NCBI GenBank assembly: GCA_907163375.1 | Contig: CAJQUW010011532.1 | Location: forward strand, 682,001-746,000 | Length of the DNA: 64,000 nt | From: Prostheceraeus crozeri | Taxonomy: Eukaryota > Platyhelminthes > Polycladida > Euryleptidae | Direction: 5' to 3' | Part shown: piece by piece, positions 24,900 to 37,500 of the stretch | Layout: the number at the start of each line of letters is the position of its first letter | How positions within the stretch are numbered: position 1 is the first letter of the stretch | Notes under the pieces: generated by a model | What the model was told of the DNA's origin: nothing | The model's input: only the letters and a program-made list of their open reading frames with translations | Databases searched by the model: none | Program-made: the position numbers and the translations under genes

Positions 24900-27800
24900 T
24901 ATCTTGATGTTTTTATTTTTTACATCGCAGCCTGTTTCGGACTATGACCTCCAACAGGTGAAAGTGACGGTTTTAAATAATGTAGCAACATCTAGGCACA
25001 CACGAATGACGTGTCGTGATGGTGAAGTTACTGTAAGAATCCAAAGAAATTGTAGAAAGAGTGAAACAAGATTATTCAACATAACCGACTGCTTCCGCCA
25101 GAACATCACCATCGACGAAACCTCAGGCCAAAGCAGAGGGCCGCCATATTTCAGAGATCTACCAATAGTGTTAAATGTGGAAAGAGCGGCCGCATGATCC
25201 ACACAGACGTCCTCTCACTTTTGTTGTCTTTTCATTGTAAACGTTATGCGTGTCATTTCGCAATAAAGCTTGTTATTCACACATGGAACGAATACCCGGC
25301 CGAAAATACGCACAAGAGCTTGAAAGTGCTCATAAGCACATCCGTGCGCTCTACGCTCCCAACACAGAAGTTCACGTATAGGTTTAGTTGGAGTTAGAAT
25401 TTCAATTAAATGTGCATTTTCATCACTGTATTTGCCTAAGCCCATCACGATAAACATCGCCTACGCCGACTTATCGAAGTTCACATGAACACCACATAAG
25501 TCCGCGGTTTCAACGAGACAGTTCGCAATCAGCGTGATGATTCTAGCTTAATGCCTCCTATGCTTGGCCGATAAATAACAGATTTTGACCTACGATTCCC
25601 TTGATTTGTATAGCTAGTGTGAAACAGATATTTGTTAAGTTGGTATGGTTTAGGAGAGAATACTTCCTTGAAATGACGTATAGCCTGCGATTTTAGAAGA
25701 CACGGAACTTTGTAAGCTTGTGATATTTGTATTTGCTAATATCGTATTTTGAAGTCAGCAACCCACTACAAAAAGAGTCGCCGGAAAGACGTCGGAAAAA
25801 GGTCGGGAAATTTTTTTGACCCTTGACATGTTAATTCTGACCTCATTTACTTGAATTCATGCAGAAATTTTGATAAAAATGGGTTTTTTGATTGAGTTAA
25901 TTGTAGTGTTGACATTGAAGATATGAAGACGTGCGAATATCATTGTGATGACATTGATTACTCAAACAAGCTTCAGAAAGGTGACATGTATGGAAAGGAA
26001 AATAGCACTTAATTCTTGATCAAATGACGTTTTCATGTATTCCATAGACATCCTACTTGCAAAATAGCAGGTAGGAGGCCTAGGGTGTCTTTTTTATAAT
26101 GAGGCTTCGGTTTCCGACGTCGTACCGACCATCGGCCATGCGGACGTTCTGTTCCTCGGAACGAGTTCGTTTTCGACTTCGGACCGACGTGTCTTTTTGT
26201 ATTGGGAAAATAGAAAATTCTTTGACGGCCGTGGCATCACTCAAACCGAAGGATCATCTGAATGTCAGCCTTCACCTCAGACCGAAGCTTTCTTTCCAAT
26301 CCCCACGAAATCACCTGCTGACTTAATTATCTGAATTTCCATCGACGTATGACTTTTGGCAGTTCCTGTTGTGCCACTCTTCAGTTAAGATTTAGCTTAT
26401 TGCGGTAATTCATTTAATTTCGGGCTAATACGCGTGCAACAACATTTTCAGCAATTTTTGTCTTTTCAACTTTGAACTTCGTTTTTTTTTGAAAATTTGC
26501 ATATATGTTCAATTTTCACGCTGAATCCGAAAATTATAGTGGCGACCACACCAAATTAATATTTTTTTTACAAATTTAGTGTTTGTAGGCCTACTATATA
26601 TATTACCACCCTGTGGGAACGCATCTTGCTAATATCAACAGATTATCTGGCGAGGTAGCGATTTTGTGGATAATTTTTTTAAAGGTTCATTTTCGTGTAA
26701 AAACTATCTCCGCATGTGAAAATGGTCATCATTTATCCAAAAACATGTGTAAAATTAAAAAACGACAGGTGGCGAAAAAGTTGCTATAATTAGTTGGTAG
26801 ATATTTGTTTACTAATGCGAGCTGATTTTTCGCCAACCGGCGAAATCGTGGATATTGTAGCAACTAATTAGTGGTAAGTAGTAATGTTCGTATATTACCT
26901 TCACATGAAAATGTATTGTATTCTCAGTCTGATCTGATAAAAAGGGATCTTTTTTAATTCACGAAGTCTTAAACTAAAAGAAGTATTTATCTTCCATAAA
27001 TGTCGCAGTGAATACTATGATATTATTCAAATATTTGTCATTGTTGTAAATTATTGAATGTCAAGAGATGTTGCGAAAATTGATATATGCGGATTCTCTA
27101 TATTTTTATCATTATCAAAGAATGATAGTCTGCACTTATTTCTTAGATAGATTAGCCATATGTGGGGGATAGTGAGTAGGTGAGGGAGAGAATAGAGCCT
27201 CGACTGTAGAGGCGGATTACTAAAAAAAATAAGAAAGTCAAAAAGTAAAAGGTGACATATAGAGCGCGAATTGTCGCCGGCGAACTTCGCCAGCGAATAT
27301 CCCGCAAATATGACTGAACTTTAGCATGATATTCTGCAGTTGACATTCGCCAGCTTTTCGCAAGATTCGTTCCCACAGGGCAGTTGTCTTCTGACCTAAT
27401 TTTGTGGTCTCGGTCATGGACATTTTCTGCAGTTTTACGAGTTTTTGAAAATGATAATTATTTCAAACAAAATTTCGCATGCATGATTGCATTATGGTTC
27501 TTGATAATTCTGTGAGTTTTTCATGAGATCCGGATAAAAAATGTGGTTTCAGCAACAATTTGAAATTTTGAGAAAAATCAAAGTCTGGTCGGAAGAACAG
27601 CACAGCTGTCATTTTTTTTTTAATTCACAATTCCTCAATCCTGATGATCCATAGTTGATTTTTTCCTATTGATGCGACAACTAGAGTCACAAATGATGTA
27701 CGTGTTTTGTCGTATAAGGAAAGTTAAAACAGCATTTGTGAGTTGCGAAATATGCAAATAAGAAGACCGCTCAGAAGACAAATATTTGGAGGACTAAGGC

Positions 27801-28459
27801 TACTTGAAAAAATATCCCAAATCGATATAAATGCAATCATGAGTACTAAAACTACGGTTCATGCGCTTTCACATGATATATAACTTAATGAGTATAATTT
27901 AAGTAAATCACAACGAAATTTCTTCCCGAAGATAACGTATCTATGCTTCGGACAGGCATTTTTTCTGCCTTGAGCTAAATTTCTCATGAAGAAAACGCAT
28001 TTAGATTAATTTGAAGTTATCATGACCGAAAAGAGATCCTGAGGATCAAGATGAAAAAAATTATGAAAATCGGTCCAGAACTAAAGATTTTACAGACAAA
28101 AGATACGTTTTTTGACAAATGTTGTTACATAAAATGGATTTATCCTTTCCTGTTTTGATATTTCTCTGATCTGATAAATGGGTTGGGTTAGTTGCAACCG
28201 AGGTTTCATGTTGTACACCTAAGCTTGCAGAACAATAAATTTGATTGAATTTGAATATAGGCTCATGGGAAAACTTCGATAACCATGTTGTAAATCGTCC
28301 AATACTACATAGACTTCCTCAACTTCCCATTTTCCTTAGGATGATCTCAATCAAGAAACAAAAACGAATCATTGTCAATCAAAACATTGTTCACTAAGTT
28401 ACATATTACATTCAGTATCAAGAAGATCAGTCAAGGGCAGTTACAAACAACGGTTTCAC
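24900..28459. other. Intergenic spacer between convergent genes A and B
   Basis: No gene is recognisable. Open frames at 24889-25197, 25215-25457 and 26099-26326 match nothing I know. It contains the inverted-repeat element at 26609-27380. No AATAAA was seen on the minus strand for gene B within about 250 nt of its stop, so B may use a variant signal or a longer 3' UTR. Confidence 0.5.
26609..27380. mobile_element. Inverted-repeat element with CCCTGTGGGAACG ends
   Basis: The left end CCCTGTGGGAACGCATCTTGC and the right end (complement) CCCTGTGGGAACGAATCTTGC are a near-perfect 21-base inverted pair. A shared TGGCGA motif lies further in on both sides. About 770 bp, A/T-rich, no transposase recognised, no clear target duplication. 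Confidence 0.55.
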
Positions 28460-28572
28460 TTAAGGAATGAGTCCTCCTGAGAAGCTTTCTCCGGTTGTCT
28501 TGATTTGATCCAAATCTTTGATCAGAGACAACTCCAAGGGTTCGCAGTACGTTTTACTCCATCGACTTTCAA
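28460..28572 (-). CDS. Gene B exon 25: C-terminal tail and stop
   Basis: 113 nt after ACTTCCAG, entered in phase 1, ending TAA (28460-28462). The tail is cysteine-poor and charged, and matches gene A's last exon in length and in the KTY...DLxxIKxxGES pattern. Confidence 0.85.
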
Positions 28573-31500
28573 CTGGAAGTAAAAAAGGATGCGTGTTACT
28601 TTGATGTCAACTTTTTTCTTTATAATCTGTCAAGACTAGAAAAGCGCATCTAGTGTAAATAAACATGATACATGTGGGTGAATAATTACACCAGGCATGT
28701 TGTCATGCACTTTGTAGTTCAAAATCAATAGTCCGTCTATCCGCAAAAATGTGATAAAGTTGAAAGAGTTGATATGCACTCAAGGTAGCCAGAAACCCAC
28801 TCAAATCAAATCAATTAGGTCTTTGAGCAATTTGATGTCATGAAAAGAAAATGCGTTCAGAAAACGGAGCAAGCAAACTTGATTACTCAAAAGGTTCGAT
28901 CACTTAGTTGAGGTTAATCTTGTCTGAGTAGCCTATACGAGCGTGGAATTATACTATGCAGATTCAGGAGAGGAATTGAATGTTTTAATAACTCACTTTT
29001 CTTGCAAACTCCAGCTTCAAGTTCATATCCAGGCATACAGACACATTTGTATGATCCAATAGTGTTCACGCAAACTGATTTATCGATGCATTTGTAAGTG
29101 TTCGCCTTACACTCGTCAGTATCCACACAATTGAGGCCACAACCATGATATCCTTTCCTGAAAATAAATAACAGAATGTGAAAAATGTAGAAATGTATAA
29201 TTTATCAACTAAAATAAAACAACAATTGTTCTGTTTCTTTCTATGGACTAGGCATTGTTTAATAGAAGATATCTTATGGTTATAATTTCACTTTGTCATT
29301 CAATGACATATCAATAGCTATAGATAGGGAGAGTGAATGGCTGTGGTATATGAAAATTAATTTCAGGAGGATTGTACACGCAACTTAGAGTATATAGTGA
29401 GTCAAGTAATATATTGAGACCATTGAAGATTATATTTCTATCTTTCATTGGCTGACTGCTAAAAGTACAGTCTATTATACAGAAAAGCACGTGATCAAAG
29501 TTTGTGGTCAAAAGCGTATACTACAGCATAATAGTATATAAAAGTACAAATCGGTGGAAAATATGCCCTACTTGAACGGTGAGTTTTACATAGAATGCGA
29601 CAAATTTGAGATAAGCCAATCAAGTGACTGCACAAATTATTCTGTTTGAGTACGAACGCTGTGGTTTTACACTTACTTGCATTTGCATTCATAAGATCCT
29701 GGCTTGTTGTGACATTCTGCATTTTTGCTGCATTTATGTTTCTTTTCGTTGCATTCATCAATGTCCTCACATTTCTTGCCGTCTCCTCGGTATCCATCTT
29801 TACATTTACATGAATATCCAGGAACTTTGTCTGTGCAGGTAGCGTCGTCATGACAAGTATCTGATTTTTCACATTCATTGATATTGACACATTTGAAGCC
29901 ATCTCCCTTGAATCCATCTGCAGACATAGAAAGAATGCCTAGAAGTTTTGGTCATAAGTTGAACAGTTCAATTATGTCTCGCTGTAATTTCTGATGGTAT
30001 AGTCTGCTGATTAGTTAGGTGTTAATAATCGTACTACTGACTAACTTTCTATAAGTAAGGTCATATGATTGATGAAAAGCAAATAGACAGTAATCAGTTG
30101 ATTATGTGCATGCGTGCGCATTTCATCAGAAGATTCATGTAATGTCGTCACGCAGTCATGGTCAGTTTCACAAATGGATTTCAGCAATTGCCATAGAAAT
30201 TTAAGTAGAAAGAATCATTGATATATCTTTACCTTTGCAGGTACAGGTGTAATCCATTGGAAGATCTTTGCATATAGCGTTCTTGCTGCACTTGTGTGTT
30301 CCCTTTGCACATTCGTCGATCAAAATGAGCTCACAGGATTTAATACCATCTCCGCGATATCTATCTTTACATTTACATTCGTAAGATCCTTCAGTATTCA
30401 TACAATGAGCATTTGCATGACATGGATTCTTCAAGCATTCGTCAATATCCTTGCATACTTTCATACCATCACCTTCGTAACCAAGGTTACATTTGCATTT
30501 GTAGGAACCCTGAAAATATCAAAACTTTGTAGGCCAATGAGTACTACCAAAAGCGATACAAAATGAATTTTAGTATCACTCACATTATAACTGCCAAATT
30601 GTCAAATATCGCAACATGATGTCTTCAAATATAAAAGCACCCATAGGGTTCATAAGGAATATTAGTAAAATTAAAGGAATGCACTTTTTAAGTGCTTTCT
30701 TAAAAATGCATATCAAATAGATTCGGTAATCACCAATAACATCAGCGTTGAAACTCTAAAGAAATATATAACTAGTCAAGGTCCACCACGTCTTGCTAAT
30801 CGGTATGTATTATGAATCAATGACCCCGTTTGTGTGAACGTCATATATCTCAACCTATAGTTTAACATGTCAATACTCTGTTAAAAGGGATTCTTGAGAA
30901 GAAAGTCTCATACTGCTGACTGATTTCAATAAGTAATAATATAATATAGGCTAGATGAAAAAGTAAAAATACATCAATATGTTCACAAAGTCCTCAAAAA
31001 TGTCATGACACAAATTTAACAAAACCATTTGAGTTACTCTAAGCAGTTTTAGAAGATCTAATTACTTTTAGGAAATGTGTAATGATTTCTACTTCATTAA
31101 GCTGGAGGTTTCTCTCTCACCTTTGGCACTATGTGGCTGTTGGGGAGCACTTCGTGCCACAATTACTGAATAATGCAATGGTTAATGTATTAGATGATGA
31201 CGCAATCAATGAGTTTAAGTATTAGACAGAAGCCCTCGCACTAGTTACAAAAATGCAATATATCGTACCCCTAGTACACAAGCTCAAGATGGACTGTTTC
31301 CTAGAAAACAAATTAAAAGCTGAATATCACAACTTACCTGTGTGTTGATACAATGTGCATTCTTATTACATTTATGAGTTCCATCATTGCATTCATGTCG
31401 ATCAACACAAGTTTTGCCATCACCAACGTAACCGCTGATACAGGAACATGCGTAACCTCCATCTGTGTTCTTACATCTTGCAAATACTGAGCAATGATGA

Positions 31501-34500
31501 GTTTTCCTTGCACACTCATCAACATCCTTGCATTGATAGCCGTTACCTTCATAGTGAGGTGCATTGCAAACACATCTGCAATACATCAAAAACTTCAGTG
31601 AATGCTGAGATTATCCAATCCATAGGTGCCCGAGAGAGGACAATGAATCAAAAGAAAATACATGTATTAGTCACAGAATTAGATAGCTCGTTCCTCCTAG
31701 TCATATCTCGTATGCGATAATGAAATGGCACACATCACACACGATCTACGGTCAAACAATAAGTCGTCAATGAATAAAGCAGTGAGCCTCAGACAGAAAC
31801 CAGTTGCGCGCGTGTCACACACATCGAGTTCTTCGTTCAGTCAAACCTCACTGTTACACTACCATTCATTGATAAATCCTACGAAGAGATGGAGTAAACT
31901 GAATTTCCCACTCCTGCAAACTTCTAAACAAAGAATCTAACGGAACTACTTTGAACACTAGCGACACTGCTAGGATCTAGTGTGCATCGGAATTAAGGAC
32001 GAGTCTTTACTACAACTTACTTATAACTTCCAGGTGTGTTGTGGCAGGTTGCCTTTTCATGACATCGATGTTTGTTGGTTTTGCATTCATCCACATCTTT
32101 GCATGTATGTTTCTCTCCGGATCCCTCATAACCAGCATTGCAGGTACATTCGAAACTTCCTTCAGTGTCTGTACACTCAGCATTGCTGTCACAATTATCA
32201 AGTCTCAATTTACATTCATCAATATTGACACATGCGGAACCTTTCTTCTCGTAACCACTGTCGCAATTACATTGGTAAGATCCTGGCAAGTTCTGTAAGA
32301 TAGATAAAAAATCGATAGGTCACACTTAACCATTGTGTCACACAGACGCTATCACTAAAATCTACGGAATCCTAAGTTGGACACACTGTTTATCATCGAA
32401 ACTGCTAGATGAGATTTTGCTATCTCATCTGAATAAAAAGCAAATTATACCGGTACATCCCATGTTTGTTTGACTGAAATGTGTGGATTTGCATGCAGGT
32501 TAATCCAAGTCCATGCTCAATCAAAGATTTCATCATGACTTTATTTCCACTATGCTGCTTTTTGCAAGTTAAGATAAAGTGAACTGATTCTACTGACTAA
32601 ATTCAATGAAGAAGCTCAAGGAAGATAATACGTTCGCAAAAGACCATATATTCAACAGATACGAAGAAGAGCCATTGAGTGCAAAGAAATCTCAATGCTA
32701 TCAACATCTGTGATCTATCGCTAGTTTTGCAATGTAAATAGAATTATAAATAGAATTGCAAAATATGAATTATCAACTACATGAAGGGGCTATATCTGAG
32801 AGCTTCTCCTGATTTTCAAAGTGCTGCTAAGATTTCAATTTATCAATGATGAATTTTTTATCAATTTATCAGAGATGCGAAAAGGGCCCGAAGACTACGT
32901 CCGCCAAGTTGTGACATAGAAAGTAGAGGGAAGAAGAAGAAGAAAAGGTCGACCTCGGAAGATATGGAGTGACTCTGTTGCCGCTGATCTCAAGCAGAAT
33001 GGTCTCAAAACGGATGACGCCAACGATCGTCAACGCTGGCGCTCTGCGATCCACAGCATTGGGAAGAATCGTCCAACCCTACGAAGTCGGACGTTAAACG
33101 CATAAAATAAAAAAAAATAAAATGAGTTTGCAACTTTGTCACCAAAAAATGTTAAACTATTACTTGTTTAATGAATTCAGTTAAAGTTACCTCGCACTTC
33201 GAGTGCTCGGGACAGACTTTGGGATCCGTGCATTCGTCATCATCTTTACAGACAAAACCGTTTCCATGATATCCTTTCTTGCAAGAGCAAGTGTAACTTC
33301 CTTCAGTGTTGGTGCAGATAGCATGCGGGCTGCACTTGGACCACTTGGTGTTCATGCATTCGTCAAGATCCTTACAGGTATATCCATCACCGATGTAGCC
33401 AGGTTTGCATCTGAAAATATCGAAAGGTGATATTCGAACCATCTATAGTAAAGATAATTAGCCCACACTTACTTGCAGACTTTTTTACCGCTGCTATCTG
33501 TCTTGCAACCAGCATGAGGACTGTGACATAGATATCCGTTACCGACGTATCCTGTCTTGCATGCGCATGTGAAAGAGCCAGGAGTATCAGTACAAGTGGC
33601 ACGAGATTCATGATCACAATTATCTATGTCTTCGGCGCATTCATCAATATTTTTGCATTCATGTCCATTACCTGTGAAAATGAGAGAGAGAACATGAAAG
33701 CAATGTCATTTGCATGAGAAACTGTTCAACCCAATTGACAATATTTTCATTATGGAGAAATTTTCAAGAACATCACAGAACTACAAACAGTCACTCAAGA
33801 AAATCTCACAAGAAAAGTGTCACTCGACTAACTTTGACATTTACTTTGATCTACTTGCAACGTGATTTTAAGTAGTTTCTTTGATATTTTACCACTGAGA
33901 ATACATTTCTACATTCATTCTGAGGATTGCGGTACTGAACATTGTTTTGCACTAGGCTGTCTTCAAAATAACATGAAGTTCTTCCTTACCTCGGTATCCA
34001 TCTTTGCATGTGCAGTCGTAAGATCCAATCACGTTCTTACACGTAGCATCTTTATGACACTTGTGGCTACCATCAGCACATTCGTCGATATCCACACAGC
34101 TTCGGCCGTTTCCTTTATATCCACTATTACAGCTGCAAGTGAAACTTCCGACCGTGTTCTTACATTTTGCGTTCTTATGGCAATTGTTATCATCATCAGA
34201 AATGCATTCATCGATATCCGTGCATTTTCCTTTGTAACCATTACCTGAAAAAATCAATTGTGGTCGCGGTAGATAGATTCGATAATAATGCAGAGGCTGA
34301 GTCGGAAAGAAAACATGATATTTGAAAAGTAATTTTTGGATGACATTTCCCGCTGATCAAAGATGTCGAATGAGCTAGGTGCATCGTTCAAGAATATATC
34401 CATTTAGTGTATGTTTAATAGGTAGACAACAGCGACATAGGAATTTTGCACACATGTCCGATACAGGATTTTTCTATTCATTGGGTTAGAATATAGGTTT

Positions 34501-37500
34501 TATGAAAATAAATATTCTGCATCTGACCATAGATGATTATAATGCTAACATTTATATGACTACTAATTGACCATTGATAATATATGAAAAAATTTGAAAG
34601 CAACAATATACTTTAGGTGTAATAATATTGTAATAATTGTATGCGTGGTAATTCTAAGTACCATGTTTCTTAAACACCGCATTAAAGATTGTTTGTTTCG
34701 AATAAATGCCAAATAATTGACTAATCTCAGAGATACTACATGTTTTCCAATGAAAGTCATTTTGGTAGAACACTCCCGAGTAAACTCAAAACTGTCGGTG
34801 TCTTCCAAAAATTATTTTAAAAAACACGACGGGCCTTCGGCATCCTGCGCCTTCTGAGGTCGATGTTAGCGTCTTCATGGACGCCGAAGGCCCGTCGTGT
34901 TTTGTAAAACCAATGAACACCTCCAACCTACTTTTGATATACTGCATATCAAAACTACTGGGCCATCAACTTGTTCCAACATCTGATCACTATAAGATGA
35001 GGCATCCAGCTCAACATCGGTCTGGTACAACTTCGTATAATATTAGTCTGGTGCATCAGAAATAGCCTTTCTATATTTGATGCATGTTGTCGTAAAAACA
35101 ACGAATGTCGTTGAAATGACAAAAATAACAATAGAAACGCGATATCGCTTGAAAATGCCATTTTAATGCATATTAGAAGTATGTCTTTATGCAATAGTCA
35201 TAGACTCCTAGATATATAATGTAGGAGTCCCACGTTACATATCTAGGAGTCTATGGCAATAGTAATCAATTATCTCATCTGCTATAACCAAGTTCGTCAT
35301 TTTTCTGAATAAACACCAAAAATGCGCTCCCATATCCGATTAGGCTGAACTTTAGTGAATTAGGACACATTTTCAACACCATCAATTAGACTGTGTACCA
35401 TCTCCATAATTTTCCTCGATCAGGCACCTAAATTTTTCTTCAAAAATGCGGTGATAGTTGATATTGATTGTAAGCGGAGTTTATATCATATTTTACACAC
35501 CTCAGTGCATTGAGAACTGTCAACATTTGACAAATGAGAAGAAATCAGATCTCCTGCTCTCACCTTGGAATCCATCTTTGCACCGACAGGAGTAAGTTCC
35601 GGGTTTATTGAAGCAATCAGCATTGTCATCACAATTATCTTTCTTTTCTTTGCATTCATCGACGTCGACACATGTCTTTCCATTGCCAGCATATCCTTTG
35701 TGACAGGTGCATGTGAAGAAGCCAATAGCATCTTTGCAATCAGCATGTGGGGAGCAATCAGCGCGACTGGTTCCACAATATGTGATTGGTTTACAGTTTG
35801 ACCGTCCGTCACCTTCGTAATGTTGCTAAAAATTAGAAATGAAGTCAAGTTTAAGTGCATTCACACGCCACTGTGAGAAACAGCTTAAAAGCATACCTTG
35901 CATGTGCATCCAAACGATCCAATTGTGTTTGTACACACGGCTTCTTTGTGACAGTTGTCTTTGTTCTCTTTGCATTCATCAATATCATGACAATCATCAG
36001 TTGGTTTGGCTTGCGGTTTCTTTCTGTATCCAGAGTTGCAAACAGCTGCAAAAATCGTTAACAAAATCAGCCGGCGACAGATAGGAAATTGAAATAATTT
36101 CAATCATTTATAAAATAAAATAAAATTCAATATGCTGCTTTTCAACAGAATAGTAGTATAAAGCATAATTATTCTGTTTTGAAGATTTTTAATCGTCAGA
36201 CATTAATCTGACCACATGATTTGGGATTTTGAAAATCAGAGAATTATTACTTTACCTTTATAACTGCCGGGTGTGTTCACACATGTTGCGGATTTTCCAT
36301 ACATATCAGGACTCTTTTTACATTCATCGATGTCGTGACATTTGTTGTTCTTCTTCATGACGTAGCCAGTTTTACATGAGCACTCGAAGGAGCCTTCAGT
36401 GTCTTTGCAAACACCATTTTGGTCATCACAATCATCTTTATCTTCAGCACATTCGTCGATATCTAAAAGACATTGAAATTTCATGGTCTCATGAGAGGGG
36501 ATTCACTGAAAAGAAATACTCTTATAAAATCATCTCCGCATTCCAATGTACACACAGAGAATTTTACGAAGTTTGAAAATTCATTATCTACTCATTATGA
36601 CTATCTGCAGATTTGTCAAATTATTCGAACTCCGGATGAAAATAGCTAAATCTACTTTTCTTCATAAAACATAGATCAAATTTTATCGATATATGCAAAT
36701 AATGTGAGAAAATAATTAAATTTAAAAATTTTCCTCTTTAACTTTGACTATATGACCTTAAATATGCGCAAAAGTATAAATTTTCCTTGCTTGTTCTTAC
36801 TCTTCGTTTATCATTGGTTCTATGATTTGTATAGTATGGCAAGCACAATGTTGTTTGAGGCCACGAAACAAGAATATATTTTTGTGAAGTAATCAGAATA
36901 GAAGCTAATTTGATCGATTAAGTCATTTTCTTTAGCTTTACCGCTTTCAAATCGAACCAAATTCAATGTTTCATGTTGAGATTCGATCCTTCTTGTTCCT
37001 GCGCGGCATCATCTACTTTCATGTATGGATGATGCTTGTGTACCTTCACTTCTCATCAGTCAACTTCTGTTCTTTCTTGTTTTGACTTCTTTGTAAAAGT
37101 GCAAAATTCCCACAATTTTCAATATTCGGAATAATTGTCCATCATAATTATTTTCATTGTTTAAATTGCCGAATTAAAAAAAGTAACAACTTAACGTCGC
37201 TCAACAAATAAGTCAGCTTTTCTCGAGAAAATTACTGACTTTGGAGATCTCATATTCGATTGTTGTTAGACTATCACATTTCACTTTCCAAAAGATAATC
37301 GAAGTGATCCGCTTGATTATGTCCATTTAATACTTAATTGGGTGATGCTATGAGTTTACAAGGACCTATGAAGAATCATAGCGTCGCTGATTGTCATTGA
37401 CGCCTCCATGGAAAGCTGCACAAAACCAGGACAAGATCTAAGAGCTTTTAAATGCCGAACAACTGCTTTAGCATAATTATTTTGTCAATGAAATAAATGA

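Noticed and set aside
24889-25197. 102-codon plus-strand frame just after gene A, considered as its last exon
   Set aside because: In the required phase it meets a stop after four codons, and gene B's 113-nt last exon matches 24682-24794 instead.
25200-25600. Minus-strand frames with a possible reverse-transcriptase-like VNFDKS segment
   Set aside because: Too short and interrupted to support a LINE call without a search.
33862-34248. 128-codon plus-strand frame and similar long antisense frames across the EGF exons
   Set aside because: Shadows opposite the cysteine-rich coding exons of gene B.
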